Shown here: positions 29,347-41,462 of the stretch, piece after piece | How the letters are laid out: each line of letters starts with the position of its first letter | How positions within the stretch are numbered: position 1 is the first letter of the stretch | Assembly: GCF_001875655.1 (NCBI RefSeq) | Contig: NZ_MKEQ01000001.1 | Coordinates: 3,534,001-3,598,000 of the forward strand | Source: Enterobacter hormaechei ATCC 49162 | GTDB lineage: Bacteria; Pseudomonadota; Gammaproteobacteria; Enterobacterales; Enterobacteriaceae | Direction of reading: 5' to 3' | DNA length: 64,000 nt | Notes under the pieces: model-generated | The model's database searches: none | The model's input: only the letters and a program-made list of their open reading frames with translations | Told to the model about the DNA's origin: nothing | Translations under genes and position numbers: made by a program

Positions 29347-29389
29347 TGTGAGTAAATTCACAGTATCTTAACAAGCCGCTGTCTATGAT
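29347..29389 (+). promoter_or_regulatory. CRP-dependent mgl promoter
   Basis: TGTGA-GTAAAT-TCACA (29347-29362) is a full match to both CRP half-sites. A TATGAT -10 box is at 29384-29389, predicting a start near 29396 with CRP centred at about -41.5; no good -35 box is seen, as expected for a class II activated promoter. The leader to mglB is then about 215 nt. Confidence 0.8.
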
Positions 29390-29611
29390 GTCAGCGTTTT
29401 AGGGGCTGAAACACAATGTAACGGTGACTATTCACTTTTACCGTTACGAGAGTGCCTCAAACAACGAATAAAACGCATTTCTGGAGCGTTACCGAACACG
29501 GAAGCTGGACATTTTATAAGTGAACTTCGGCGATCAGTAACGTTTTATTAACATCTGCCCGCCAACCGTTTTTCACAAGAACTACCCTGCATAAAAAAAA
29601 CCGGAGATACC

Positions 29612-30610
29612 ATGAATAAGAAGGTGTTGACTCTGTCTGCTGTTATGGCAAGCATGCTTTTTGGCGCAGCAGCCCACGCTGCGGATACCCGTATTGGCGT
29701 GACTATCTATAAATACGACGACAACTTCATGTCTGTTGTGCGTAAAGCAATTGAAAAAGATGCTAAATCAGCGCCAGACGTGCAGCTGCTGATGAATGAC
29801 TCCCAGAATGACCAGTCCAAACAGAACGATCAGATTGACGTTCTGCTGGCAAAAGGGGTGAAAGCGCTGGCTATTAACCTGGTCGACCCGGCAGCGGCAG
29901 GGACGGTGATTGAGAAAGCGCGCGGCCAGAACGTGCCAATCGTCTTCTTCAACAAAGAGCCTTCCCGTAAAGCGCTGGATAGCTATGACAAAGCGTATTA
30001 TGTGGGCACTGACTCCAAAGAGTCCGGCATTATCCAGGGCGATCTGATTGCCAAACACTGGGCGGCGAACCCAAACTGGGATCTGAACAAAGACGGCCAG
30101 ATTCAGTTCGTTCTGCTGAAAGGCGAACCGGGCCACCCGGATGCTGAAGCCCGTACCACGTACGTTATCAAAGAGCTGAACGACAAGGGTCTGAAAACCC
30201 AGCAGCTGGCGTTAGACACCGCAATGTGGGACACCGCTCAGGCGAAAGATAAGATGGATGCGTGGCTCTCTGGCCCGAACGCCAACAAAATTGAAGTGGT
30301 CATCGCCAACAACGATGCGATGGCAATGGGTGCCGTTGAAGCGCTGAAAGCACACAACAAATCCGCTATTCCTGTATTCGGTGTGGATGCCCTGCCAGAA
30401 GCGCTGGCGCTGGTGAAATCTGGCGCAATGGCCGGTACCGTGCTGAACGATGCCAACAACCAGGCGAAAGCCACCTTCGATCTGGCGAAAAACCTGGCCG
30501 ACGGTAAAGGCGCGGCTGACGGCACCAGCTGGAAAATTGAAAATAAAATCGTTCGCGTTCCATACGTGGGCGTAGACCAGTCCAACCTGGCTGAGTTTAT
30601 CGGTAAATAA
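29612..30610 (+). CDS. mglB: MglB, periplasmic galactose/glucose-binding protein
   Basis: A 332-residue binding protein with a 23-residue signal peptide ending AAAHA, so the mature protein begins [14 protein letters not shown]. The calcium-binding loop (DLNKDGQIQ) typical of this protein is present. It delivers galactose or glucose to MglAC and to the Trg chemoreceptor. First gene of mglBAC, strongly activated by CRP and repressed by GalS. Confidence 0.97.
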   Translation: MNKKVLTLSAVMASMLFGAAAHAADTRIGVTIYKYDDNFMSVVRKAIEKDAKSAPDVQLLMNDSQNDQSKQNDQIDVLLAKGVKALAINLVDPAAAGTVIEKARGQNVPIVFFNKEPSRKALDSYDKAYYVGTDSKESGIIQGDLIAKHWAANPNWDLNKDGQIQFVLLKGEPGHPDAEARTTYVIKELNDKGLKTQQLALDTAMWDTAQAKDKMDAWLSGPNANKIEVVIANNDAMAMGAVEALKAHNKSAIPVFGVDALPEALALVKSGAMAGTVLNDANNQAKATFDLAKNLADGKGAADGTSWKIENKIVRVPYVGVDQSNLAEFIGK

Positions 30611-30631
30611 GTTATCTGAATTGTCTTCACT

Positions 30632-30655
30632 GGGCGCAATTCGTTGCGCCCTTTT
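30632..30655 (+). terminator. mglB-mglA intercistronic hairpin with TTCG loop
   Basis: GGGCGCAA-TTCG-TTGCGCCC then TTTT: an 8-bp perfect stem capped by a stable UUCG tetraloop. Its place between mglB and mglA suggests partial termination and 3'-end protection, giving more MglB than MglAC. Confidence 0.7.
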
Positions 30656-30689
30656 ATAACGCGATATGCGAGGCCAACAAGGTATAATT

Positions 30690-32210
30690 ATGGTCAGCAC
30701 AACTACTCAGTCGTCCGGTGAATATTTGTTGGAAATGACCGGTGTCAACAAGTCATTCCCCGGTGTTAAGGCACTCGATAATGTTAATTTAAAAGTGCGT
30801 CCTCACTCTATTCATGCATTAATGGGTGAAAACGGTGCGGGTAAATCAACATTATTAAAATGCCTTTTTGGGATCTATCAAAAAGATTCTGGCAGCATTC
30901 TTTTTCAGGGAAAAGAGATCGACTTCCATTCAGCGAAAGAAGCACTGGAAAACGGTATCTCGATGGTACACCAGGAATTAAACCTGGTTCTGCAACGTTC
31001 GGTTATGGATAATATGTGGTTGGGTCGTTATCCAACCAAAGGTGTCTTTGTCGATCAGGATAAAATGTATCGAGACACCAAAGCCATTTTTGATGAGCTG
31101 GATATTGATATCGACCCGCGCGCACGCGTCGGGACATTATCTGTTTCCCAGATGCAGATGATCGAAATTGCCAAAGCGTTCTCCTACGATGCGAAAATCG
31201 TGATCATGGATGAACCGACTTCGTCATTAACGGAAAAAGAGGTTAATCACCTTTTTACCATTATTCGCAAGCTGAAAGATCGCGGCTGCGGCATTGTCTA
31301 CATCTCGCATAAAATGGAAGAGATTTTCCAGCTGTGCGATGAAATCACCATCCTGCGCGACGGCCAGTGGATTGCCACTCAGCCGCTGGAAGGGCTGGAT
31401 ATGGACAAGATCATCGCCATGATGGTTGGCCGTTCCCTCAACCAGCGCTTCCCGGATAAAGAAAACAAGCCAGGCGAAGTGATTCTGGAGGTGCGTAACC
31501 TGACCTCGCTGCGTCAGCCGTCTATTCGCGATGTTTCTTTCGATCTGCACAAGGGCGAGATTCTTGGCATTGCAGGGCTGGTGGGCGCTAAGCGTACCGA
31601 TATCGTGGAAACCCTGTTTGGTATTCGTGAGAAAGCCGAAGGCACCATTACCCTGCACGGTAAGAAAATCAATAACCACAACGCCAACGAAGCCATTAAT
31701 AATGGTTTTGCGCTGGTGACGGAAGAACGTCGTTCCACCGGTATTTACGCTTATCTGGATATTAACTTTAACTCGTTAATTTCTAATATTCGCAATTACA
31801 AAAACAAAGTCGGGCTGCTGGATAACTCCCGCATGAAGAGCGATACCCAGTGGGTGATTGACTCCATGCGCGTGAAAACGCCGGGCCACCGTACGCAAAT
31901 TGGTTCACTCTCGGGTGGCAACCAGCAGAAAGTCATTATCGGTCGCTGGCTATTAACCCAGCCTGAAATTCTGATGCTGGATGAACCTACGCGCGGTATC
32001 GACGTCGGGGCAAAATTTGAGATTTACCAGCTGATCGCTGAGCTGGCGAAAAAAGATAAAGGGATCATTATTATTTCTTCCGAAATGCCGGAATTGTTAG
32101 GGATCACAGACCGTATTCTGGTTATGAGCAATGGTCTCGTTGCCGGTATTGTTGACACCAAAACGACAACGCAAAACGAAATTTTGCGTCTTGCGTCTTT
32201 GCACCTTTAA
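30690..32210 (+). CDS. mglA: MglA, galactose ABC transporter ATPase
   Basis: A 506-residue tandem ABC ATPase of the sugar (CUT2) family. The first domain has Walker [10 protein letters not shown] (46-54), a signature [13 protein letters not shown] and Walker [11 protein letters not shown]. The second has a degenerate Walker A ([10 protein letters not shown]), a full [12 protein letters not shown] signature and [11 protein letters not shown]. This asymmetry is normal for the family. The ATG at 30690 is used; an ATG at 30666 has no family support. Confidence 0.96.
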   Translation: MVSTTTQSSGEYLLEMTGVNKSFPGVKALDNVNLKVRPHSIHALMGENGAGKSTLLKCLFGIYQKDSGSILFQGKEIDFHSAKEALENGISMVHQELNLVLQRSVMDNMWLGRYPTKGVFVDQDKMYRDTKAIFDELDIDIDPRARVGTLSVSQMQMIEIAKAFSYDAKIVIMDEPTSSLTEKEVNHLFTIIRKLKDRGCGIVYISHKMEEIFQLCDEITILRDGQWIATQPLEGLDMDKIIAMMVGRSLNQRFPDKENKPGEVILEVRNLTSLRQPSIRDVSFDLHKGEILGIAGLVGAKRTDIVETLFGIREKAEGTITLHGKKINNHNANEAINNGFALVTEERRSTGIYAYLDINFNSLISNIRNYKNKVGLLDNSRMKSDTQWVIDSMRVKTPGHRTQIGSLSGGNQQKVIIGRWLLTQPEILMLDEPTRGIDVGAKFEIYQLIAELAKKDKGIIIISSEMPELLGITDRILVMSNGLVAGIVDTKTTTQNEILRLASLHL

Positions 32211-32225
32211 GATCAGGGGCTCCTC

Positions 32226-33236
32226 ATGAGTGCGTTAAATAAAAAAAGTTTTCTCACTTATCTGAAAGAAGGCGGTATTTACGTTGTTCTTTTAGTCTTG
32301 CTGGCGATTATTATTTTCCAGGACCCTACGTTCTTAAGTTTGCTGAACTTGAGTAACATTCTGACCCAGTCTTCCGTACGTATTATTATCGCGCTTGGCG
32401 TGGCGGGGCTTATCGTGACCCAGGGGACTGACCTTTCGGCAGGGCGCCAGGTGGGTCTGGCGGCGGTCATTGCGGCAACTCTGTTGCAGTCGATGGAAAA
32501 CGCCAACAAGGTGTTCCCGGAGATGGCGACCATGCCGATTTTCGTGGTGATCCTGATCGTGTGCGCCATCGGCGCGGTGATCGGCCTGATTAATGGCATC
32601 ATCATTGCTTACCTGAACGTGACGCCATTCATCACCACATTGGGCACGATGATTATCGTTTATGGTATCAACTCCCTGTACTACGATTTCGTCGGCGCGT
32701 CCCCGATCTCTGGCTTCGACAGCGGCTTTTCGACCTTCACGCAGGGGTTTGTTGCGCTGGGCAGCTTCCGTCTCTCCTATATCACCTTCTATGCGCTGAT
32801 TGCGGTGGCGTTCGTCTGGATCCTGTGGAACAAAACCCGCTTCGGTAAAAACATCTTTGCTATCGGCGGTAACCCGGAAGCGGCGAAAGTGTCCGGGGTC
32901 AACGTGGCTCTGAACCTGCTGATGATTTACGCCCTGTCCGGTGTGTTCTACGCCTTCGGCGGGATGCTGGAAGCGGGCCGTATCGGCTCTGCCACCAACA
33001 ACCTCGGCTTTATGTACGAACTGGATGCGATTGCGGCCTGCGTGGTCGGCGGCGTCTCCTTCAGCGGTGGCGTGGGTACCGTGCTGGGCGTGGTGACCGG
33101 TGTGATTATCTTCACCGTAATCAACTACGGCCTGACCTACATCGGCGTGAACCCGTACTGGCAGTACATCATCAAGGGCGCCATCATCATCTTCGCGGTA
33201 GCGCTGGATTCCTTGAAGTACGCGCGTAAGAAGTAA
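32226..33236 (+). CDS. mglC: MglC, galactose ABC transporter permease
   Basis: A 336-residue inner-membrane permease of the BPD_transp_2 type with about eight to ten helices. Typical sequences include TDLSAGRQVGLAAV, NVTPFITTLGTM and NPEAAKVSGVNV (the ATPase-contact region). It follows mglA by 15 bp and ends the mglBAC operon at a strong terminator. Confidence 0.96.
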   Translation: MSALNKKSFLTYLKEGGIYVVLLVLLAIIIFQDPTFLSLLNLSNILTQSSVRIIIALGVAGLIVTQGTDLSAGRQVGLAAVIAATLLQSMENANKVFPEMATMPIFVVILIVCAIGAVIGLINGIIIAYLNVTPFITTLGTMIIVYGINSLYYDFVGASPISGFDSGFSTFTQGFVALGSFRLSYITFYALIAVAFVWILWNKTRFGKNIFAIGGNPEAAKVSGVNVALNLLMIYALSGVFYAFGGMLEAGRIGSATNNLGFMYELDAIAACVVGGVSFSGGVGTVLGVVTGVIIFTVINYGLTYIGVNPYWQYIIKGAIIIFAVALDSLKYARKK

Positions 33237-33249
33237 GGTCTTCAGAATG

Positions 33250-33281
33250 AAAAGGCCCGCTCACGTAGCGGGCCTTTTTTT
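33250..33281 (+). terminator. mglBAC terminator
   Basis: GGCCCGCT-CACGT-AGCGGGCC followed by seven T and preceded by four A, directly after mglC. Confidence 0.92.
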
Positions 33282-33355
33282 GCCCGGTGGCGCGACGCTT
33301 ACCGGGCCTACTAAATCGCGATCGTAGGTCGGGTAAGGCGAAGCCGCCACCCGAC
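33282..33355. repeat. REP pair between mglC and sanA
   Basis: Two REP-type elements in inverted order (GCCCGGTGGCGCGACGC... and GTAGGTCGGGTAAGGCGAAG...), between convergent genes. Relative of the repeats at 10694, 17114, 55311 and 58740. Confidence 0.8.
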
Positions 33356-33363
33356 ATCAGTTA

Positions 33364-34128
<765 letters not shown>

Positions 34129-34201
34129 TTAGCGCAAGAAACAGCGATTCAACTGAGGGGTTTTTCGTCAGACTGGCGGGCATCTCTGCCCGCCGACCAG
34201 A

Positions 34202-35086
<885 letters not shown>

Positions 35087-35144
35087 GACGTTGCCTCATC
35101 AAGGTTAATGGATCGGTAGTGTACGGAGCCGTACGGCCTTTATA

Positions 35145-35160
35145 TGTGATCCAAATCTCA
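35145..35160. promoter_or_regulatory. CRP-like site upstream of cdd
   Basis: TGTGA-TCCAAA-TCTCA matches CRP at nine of ten positions and lies about 60 bp before the cdd start. By analogy with E. coli it would be a CRP/CytR target. Confidence 0.55.
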
Positions 35161-35214
35161 TTATGTGTGCAACTTATGAAATGAAAATGAAATTTGCGCG
35201 ACGCATCGCAAATT

Positions 35215-36338
<1,124 letters not shown>

Positions 36339-36351
36339 TTAAACCTGAAAA

Positions 36352-36367
36352 TGTGCCACGGATCACA
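36352..36367. promoter_or_regulatory. CRP-type site between yohJ and dusC
   Basis: TGTGC-CACGGA-TCACA matches nine of ten CRP consensus bases and lies 50 bp before yohJ. It is 104 bp from dusC, so yohJK is the likelier target. Confidence 0.6.
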
Positions 36368-36470
36368 TCATGAATTTTGGGCATACCAGACATTCCAGAA
36401 TGGAACGCCGGGCTTTCAACATACATAGAGAGCAGCTACTATAGCGCGTCTTTTTTCACAGGTACTCAGA

Positions 36471-37406
36471 ATGCGTGTTTTACTGGCCCCGATGGAAGGC
36501 GTGCTCGACTCGCTCGTGCGCGAGCTGCTGACCGAGGTGAACGATTACGATCTCTGCGTGACGGAGTTTCTGCGCGTGGTCGATATGTTGCTGCCAGAAA
36601 AATCATTTTATCGTCTCTGCCCGGAACTGCATCGTCAGAGCCGCACCCCGTCCGGTACGCTGGTGCGCGTCCAGCTGCTCGGCCAGTATCCTGAGTGGCT
36701 GGCTGAAAACGCTGCCCGCGCGGTAGCGCTTGGCTCGTACGGCGTCGATCTTAACTGCGGCTGTCCGTCAAAGCTGGTGAACGGCAGCGGCGGCGGGGCA
36801 ACGTTACTCAAAGATCCGGAGCTGATTTATCGCGGCGCCAAAGCCATGCGTGAGGCGGTGCCATCGCATCTGCCGGTGACGGTCAAAGTGCGTCTGGGAT
36901 GGGACAGCGGCGATAAGCAGTTTGAAATTGCTGACGCGGTGCAGCAGGCGGGTGCCACCGAGCTGGTAGTGCACGGGCGAACCAAAGAAGATGGGTATAA
37001 AGCCGAGCGCATTAACTGGCAGGCGATTGGCGAGATCCGCAAACGGCTGACTATTCCGGTGATTGCTAACGGCGAAATCTGGGATTACGAGAGCGCACAG
37101 GCCTGCCTCAAAGAGACCGGCTGTAATGCGGTGATGATTGGCCGCGGTGCGCTGAACGTGCCGAACCTCAGCCGGGTGGTTAAATATAATGAGCCGCGTA
37201 TGCCGTGGCCGGACGTGGTGAAGCTACTGCAAAAATATACGCGGCTGGAAAAGCAGGGCGATACCGGGTTGTATCACGTTGCGCGTATTAAACAGTGGCT
37301 AAGTTATTTGCGGAAAGAGTACGACGACGCGCTGGGATTATTTCAGGAGATCCGTACGCTACAGACCTCTGCGGATATTGCCCGGGTGATCCAGTCGAAG
37401 CACTGA
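36471..37406 (+). CDS. dusC: DusC, tRNA-dihydrouridine synthase C
   Basis: A 311-residue FMN enzyme. The TIM barrel begins [12 protein letters not shown]; catalytic Cys98 is in LNCGCPSK, and [20 protein letters not shown] and ANGEIWDYE bind FMN and tRNA. It reduces uridine 16 in the tRNA D-loop. Divergent from yohJK. Confidence 0.95.
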   Translation: MRVLLAPMEGVLDSLVRELLTEVNDYDLCVTEFLRVVDMLLPEKSFYRLCPELHRQSRTPSGTLVRVQLLGQYPEWLAENAARAVALGSYGVDLNCGCPSKLVNGSGGGATLLKDPELIYRGAKAMREAVPSHLPVTVKVRLGWDSGDKQFEIADAVQQAGATELVVHGRTKEDGYKAERINWQAIGEIRKRLTIPVIANGEIWDYESAQACLKETGCNAVMIGRGALNVPNLSRVVKYNEPRMPWPDVVKLLQKYTRLEKQGDTGLYHVARIKQWLSYLRKEYDDALGLFQEIRTLQTSADIARVIQSKH

Positions 37407-37423
37407 GCAACGCGTGAATACGT

Positions 37424-37446
37424 TTGCCCGACGCGGAGCCGGGCAA
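37424..37446. terminator. Hairpin between dusC and yohP
   Basis: TTGCCCG-nine-base loop-CGGGCAA, 18 bp after the dusC stop and 6 bp before the yohP stop. There is no T-run; it may be a degenerate REP half. Confidence 0.35.
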
Positions 37447-37451
37447 CAGAT

Positions 37452-37535
37452 TCAGAAAATCATCTTAAATACGCCGGTAACCACCAGCAGCCCTATCAGA
37501 AATATAATCAAAATAACCCACAATAATATTTTCAT
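37452..37535 (-). CDS. yohP: YohP, 27-residue membrane protein
   Basis: A tiny single-helix protein starting MKILLWVILI and ending VFKMIF, almost identical to E. coli YohP (27 residues). The ATG at 37535-37533 is preceded by AGGAGAGGCGA, an excellent ribosome-binding site. In E. coli it goes to the inner membrane by SRP/SecYEG or YidC routes after mRNA targeting; its role is unknown. Its conservation, ribosome-binding site and position next to dusC support it. Confidence 0.9.
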   Translation of the reverse strand: MKILLWVILIIFLIGLLVVTGVFKMIF

Positions 37536-37739
37536 TCGCCTCTCCTGCGTATGTCTGTCGAGAGTAAGTGTAGCAGTCGATTCATAATTAGCATGAATGT
37601 ATGAAATTAAATCATTATCTCGGGCTATAAATTTCCGGATATGAAAATGTATAACAATATGCGGATTGCCACGCGTTACTAAAAAACGCAACGTCAGTAA
37701 GCGTAAGTTGCGCCTTTATTTTTTTGAGTTCATGGCGTA

Positions 37740-39158
37740 ATGAAACCTTCCCTTACTTTATCTCTGAGTGTTCCTCTGGTTTTTATGCTGGCCGCCTGCG
37801 CGCCGGAACATGCCACGGTGTCTCCCGTTAAAACGCAGGTCACTGCCGCGGCTGTAAATACCCAACTGCCTCATGCCGACTGGCCCAAAAGCGAATGGTG
37901 GAAAGACTATCACGACCCCCAGCTCAACGCGCTGGTCGCCAAAGCGATAGCGGATGCGCCGGATATGCAAATTGCCCGGCAGCGCATTACCCTGGCGGAA
38001 GCACAGGCGAAAGCCGCGATAGCTGCGGATGGCCCACAACTGGATTTTTCCGCAGATGTTGAACGGCAAAAGATGTCGGCAGAGGGGCTGATGGGGCCAT
38101 TTGCGCTGACCGACCCGGCGGCAGGGACGACCGGCCCATGGTACACCAACGGCACCTTTGGGCTGACGGCGGGCTGGGATCTGGATTTATGGGGTAAAAA
38201 CCGCGCCCACATTGAGGCCCGCATCGGTAAAGTGAATGCGCAAAAAGCGGAGCTGGAGCAGACCCGCCAGCTGCTCGCCAGCAGCGTCGCGCGGCTGTAC
38301 TGGGACTGGCAGACCGAGGCCGCGGTGGGTGACGTGCTCGCGCAGATCAAACGTGAGCAGGAAAACATCATCGGGGCCGATCGTGAACTCTATCAGCACG
38401 GTATTACCTCCTCGGTGGAAGGGGTTGAAACGGATATCAATGCCAGCAAAACCGATGAACAGCTCGCTGACGTACACGGCAAAATGAAGGCCATTGAAGC
38501 GCGTCTGAATGCGTTGACCAATACTCCTTCGCTCACGCTCACCCGGCATGCATTACCGGACGTGGAGGCCTCGCTGCCGTCAACGCTCGGTTATGAACTG
38601 CTGGCTCGTCGCCCGGATTTGCAGGAGGCGCACTGGTATATCGAAGCGTCCATGAGCGACGTGGAGGCCGCCAGAGCCGCGTTCTACCCTGACGTCAATT
38701 TGATGGCGTTCTTGCAGCAGGATGCATTGCACCTGAGCGACCTGTTCCGCTCATCTGCGCAGCAAATGGGCGTGACTGCGGGTCTGACGCTGCCAATCTT
38801 TGACAGCGGTCGGTTAAATGCGAACCTGGATATCGCTCAGGCGCAGAACAACCTCTCCGTGGCGAACTACAACAAGGCCGTGGTGGATGCCGTAAATCAG
38901 GTCGCCCGGACGGCCAGCGAAGTGGAAACGCTGACCACCAAAAATCAGCACCAGCAGCAGATCGAAAAAGACGCGGCGCGCGTCGTTGCGCTGGCGCAGG
39001 CGCGCTTCAGCGCGGGGATCATTGCTGGCTCCCGGGTGAGTGAAGCCAAAATTCCGGCGCTCAAAGAGCGTATTTCCGGGTTATTGCTTAAAGGTCAGTA
39101 CGTGGATGCCACGCTCCAGCTCACTTCCGCGCTGGGTGGTGGATATCATCACAGCTAA
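37740..39158 (+). CDS. mdtQ: MdtQ (YohG), outer-membrane efflux lipoprotein
   Basis: A 472-residue TolC/NodT-family outer-membrane factor. The signal peptide ends LAAC with lipidated Cys20. Two OEP repeats carry the long coiled-coil helices and the RRPDLQEAHWYIEA and TLPIFDSGRLNANLDIAQAQ motifs. In E. coli K-12 the gene is disrupted; here it is intact. No periplasmic adaptor or pump gene lies beside it, so its partner is unknown. Confidence 0.9.
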   Translation: MKPSLTLSLSVPLVFMLAACAPEHATVSPVKTQVTAAAVNTQLPHADWPKSEWWKDYHDPQLNALVAKAIADAPDMQIARQRITLAEAQAKAAIAADGPQLDFSADVERQKMSAEGLMGPFALTDPAAGTTGPWYTNGTFGLTAGWDLDLWGKNRAHIEARIGKVNAQKAELEQTRQLLASSVARLYWDWQTEAAVGDVLAQIKREQENIIGADRELYQHGITSSVEGVETDINASKTDEQLADVHGKMKAIEARLNALTNTPSLTLTRHALPDVEASLPSTLGYELLARRPDLQEAHWYIEASMSDVEAARAAFYPDVNLMAFLQQDALHLSDLFRSSAQQMGVTAGLTLPIFDSGRLNANLDIAQAQNNLSVANYNKAVVDAVNQVARTASEVETLTTKNQHQQQIEKDAARVVALAQARFSAGIIAGSRVSEAKIPALKERISGLLLKGQYVDATLQLTSALGGGYHHS

Positions 39159-39208
39159 ATTCGCGCATTATCTATACTTACCTCTTTACAGATTTTCAGG
39201 AGGTGAGT

Positions 39209-39973
39209 ATGACGCGAGTCGCAATTGTTACCGCATCGGATTCAGGGATTGGTAAAACGACGGCCCTGATGCTGGCCGAACGCGGGTTTGATATCGGGGT
39301 GACCTGGCATTCAGATGAGAAAGGGGCGCTGGCAACCTGCCGTGAAATTGAAGCGCGTGGGCAGCGTGCCGAGGCCATCCATCTTGACTTAAGCAATCTG
39401 CCGGAAGGCGCAAAAGCAATCGACACGCTGATCGCGCGTTTCGGGCGGCTGGACGTGCTGGTTAACAACGCCGGGGCGATGAGCAAAGCGCCTTTTCTGG
39501 AACTGTCGTTTGACGACTGGCGGCACATTTTCACCGTTGACGTGGACGGCGCGTTTCTCTGCTCGCAAATAGCGGCGCGTCAGATGGTGAAGCAAGGGGA
39601 AGGGGGGCGGATCGTGAATATTACCTCGGTGCATGAACATACGCCCTTGCCGGACGCCAGCGCCTACACCGCCGCAAAGCATGCCCTGGGCGGGTTAACC
39701 AAGTCGATGGCGCTGGAACTGGTTAAGCATAAGATCCTGGTAAACGCCGTTGCGCCCGGCGCGATCGCCACCCCGATGAACGACATGGACGACAGCGAAG
39801 TGAAAGAAGGCTCAATGCCGTCAATTCCGCTGGCGCGGCCTGGCCACACCAAAGAAATTGCCAGCCTGGTGGCCTGGCTGTGTGACAGCGACGCCAGCTA
39901 TACCACCGGGCAGTCGTTTATTGTCGATGGCGGTTTTATGCTGGCGAATCCGCAGTTTAAGCCGGAAGGGTAG
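39209..39973 (+). CDS. yohF: YohF, SDR-family oxidoreductase
   Basis: A 254-residue short-chain dehydrogenase/reductase. The nucleotide motif is TASDSGIGK (TGxxxGxG type), followed by NNAG, the catalytic Ser region ITSVHEH and YTAAK (Tyr, Lys). The C-terminus GQSFIVDGGFML is the usual SDR end. The substrate is unknown (acetoin-type in old annotation). An AGGAGG five bases before the ATG at 39209 fixes the start. Confidence 0.92.
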   Translation: MTRVAIVTASDSGIGKTTALMLAERGFDIGVTWHSDEKGALATCREIEARGQRAEAIHLDLSNLPEGAKAIDTLIARFGRLDVLVNNAGAMSKAPFLELSFDDWRHIFTVDVDGAFLCSQIAARQMVKQGEGGRIVNITSVHEHTPLPDASAYTAAKHALGGLTKSMALELVKHKILVNAVAPGAIATPMNDMDDSEVKEGSMPSIPLARPGHTKEIASLVAWLCDSDASYTTGQSFIVDGGFMLANPQFKPEG

Positions 39974-39977
39974 GGTT

Positions 39978-40550
39978 TCATTCATCTCCCTGCCGCTTTT
40001 CACGATGCCTGAGCCACAGCCGGACCCCAATCACCGCCGCAACCACCAGGATCAACCAGGCCCAGTGTTTAAGATGCTGATCGAGATTATGCAGCCACGG
40101 GCCTATCACTTCGCCACCCACGTAGCCCAGCGTGGTGAAAATCAGCGCCCAGGCAATCGCCCCGATAATATTCAGCGGCAGGAAAATTTTCGGCGGCAAG
40201 CGGCTGGCGCCAATCAGTATCGGCCCAATAATGCGAAAGCCGTACATAAAGCGGGTGCCAATCACAAACAGGTAAGGATGTCGCTGGATGAGCCGCTGAG
40301 CGCGGCGGATTTTCTTTTGATGCTTAGCAAAACGTTGCAGCAGCGTCGGGCCAAAGCGCAGCCCCAGAAAGTAGAGCAGCTGATCGCCAATCATACCGCC
40401 CAGCGCGACGGCGGCGACCACCAGCGGAAATTTCAGCAATCCCTGATGTGCGGCGACACCGCCCAGCAGGGTGATGGTTTCACCCTCTGCTACGCTGCCA
40501 ATCACCAGCGCGGCGTAGCCATATTGTTCAATAAGACCGTTGATATCCAT
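39978..40550 (-). CDS. yohD: YohD, DedA-family membrane protein
   Basis: A 190-residue inner-membrane protein of the DedA/SNARE-associated family. The motif region EGETITLLGG followed by GAMIGDQ-type (GGMIGDQLLYFLGLRFG) and the conserved Arg (FMYGFRIIGPILIGASRL) are present. Family members act in undecaprenyl phosphate or phospholipid flipping and pH homeostasis. Convergent with yohF, 4 bp apart. Confidence 0.92.
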   Translation of the reverse strand: MDINGLIEQYGYAALVIGSVAEGETITLLGGVAAHQGLLKFPLVVAAVALGGMIGDQLLYFLGLRFGPTLLQRFAKHQKKIRRAQRLIQRHPYLFVIGTRFMYGFRIIGPILIGASRLPPKIFLPLNIIGAIAWALIFTTLGYVGGEVIGPWLHNLDQHLKHWAWLILVVAAVIGVRLWLRHREKRQGDE

Positions 40551-40707
40551 TACGTAAACGTCGTCTCCCTTTCTGTGCCTGCGTTAATCATATACCCCAT
40601 CCATCAACCGCGCGGCAATCAACGGAAATTTCCCACTGTACAGAAAATAATCTAAAGCCTGCATTATACTTAAGCTATCGATGACGGGCCGACAACAAGG
40701 GGGCGTT

Positions 40708-41295
40708 ATGAACCATGTCTGGGGACTTTTCTCCCATCCCGATCGTGAAATGCAGGTTATCCGTAACGAGAACGAAACGGTCGCGCATCACTATATCCAC
40801 CATGTCCTGCTGATGGCAGCGGTGCCGGTGGTCTGCGCGTTTATAGGTACTACGCAAATCGGCTGGAACTTTGGTGACGGCACCGTGGTTCAGCTTTCCT
40901 GGTTTACCGGACTGTACCTGGCCATTCTGTTTTATGGCCTGATGCTGGCCGGGGTGGCGGTGATGGGGCGGGTCATCCACTGGATGGCGCGTAACTATCC
41001 GCAGCGCCCGTCGCTGGCACACTGTATGGTCTTCGCCGGATACGTCGCGACCCCGCTGTTCTTAAGCGGTATTGTCGCGCTCTATCCCCTGGTCTGGCTG
41101 TGCGCGCTGATCGGTACGGTTGCCCTCTTTTACACCGGTTATCTGCTGTATGTGGGGGTGCCAACCTTCCTCAATATCAACAAAGAAGAGGGCCTGAGCT
41201 TCTCCAGCTCAACGCTTGCCATCGGCGTGCTGGTCCTTGAGGCGCTACTGGCCCTGACAGTTATTCTTTGGGGTTATGGATACCGTCTCTTTTAG
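40708..41295 (+). CDS. yohC: YohC, Yip1-family inner-membrane protein
   Basis: A 195-residue protein with five helices (E. coli 195). It begins MNHVWGLFSHPDREMQVIRN and has the Yip1 domain with GYVATPLFLSGIVALYP. Function unknown. The ATG at 40708 after AAGGGGGCGTT gives the exact E. coli length. Confidence 0.9.
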   Translation: MNHVWGLFSHPDREMQVIRNENETVAHHYIHHVLLMAAVPVVCAFIGTTQIGWNFGDGTVVQLSWFTGLYLAILFYGLMLAGVAVMGRVIHWMARNYPQRPSLAHCMVFAGYVATPLFLSGIVALYPLVWLCALIGTVALFYTGYLLYVGVPTFLNINKEEGLSFSSSTLAIGVLVLEALLALTVILWGYGYRLF

Positions 41296-41462
41296 GTTCC
41301 CTGCATTGCTGGCGTAAATGCCAGCAATGCAGCATCTGGTTATGATTCTCTGCTGGCGACAACGCACGGTGACCGCTATGATGCCGAAGCCAGCCTGTGT
41401 TTATCCGTCGACACAGGCGGTGTACGTCATAACGTGCGTGAATCATTATCAGAAGTCTCATC

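Noticed and set aside
31550..31620. Degenerate Walker A in the second half of MglA considered as a damaging mutation
   Set aside because: An impaired second nucleotide motif is normal in sugar-type tandem ABC ATPases.
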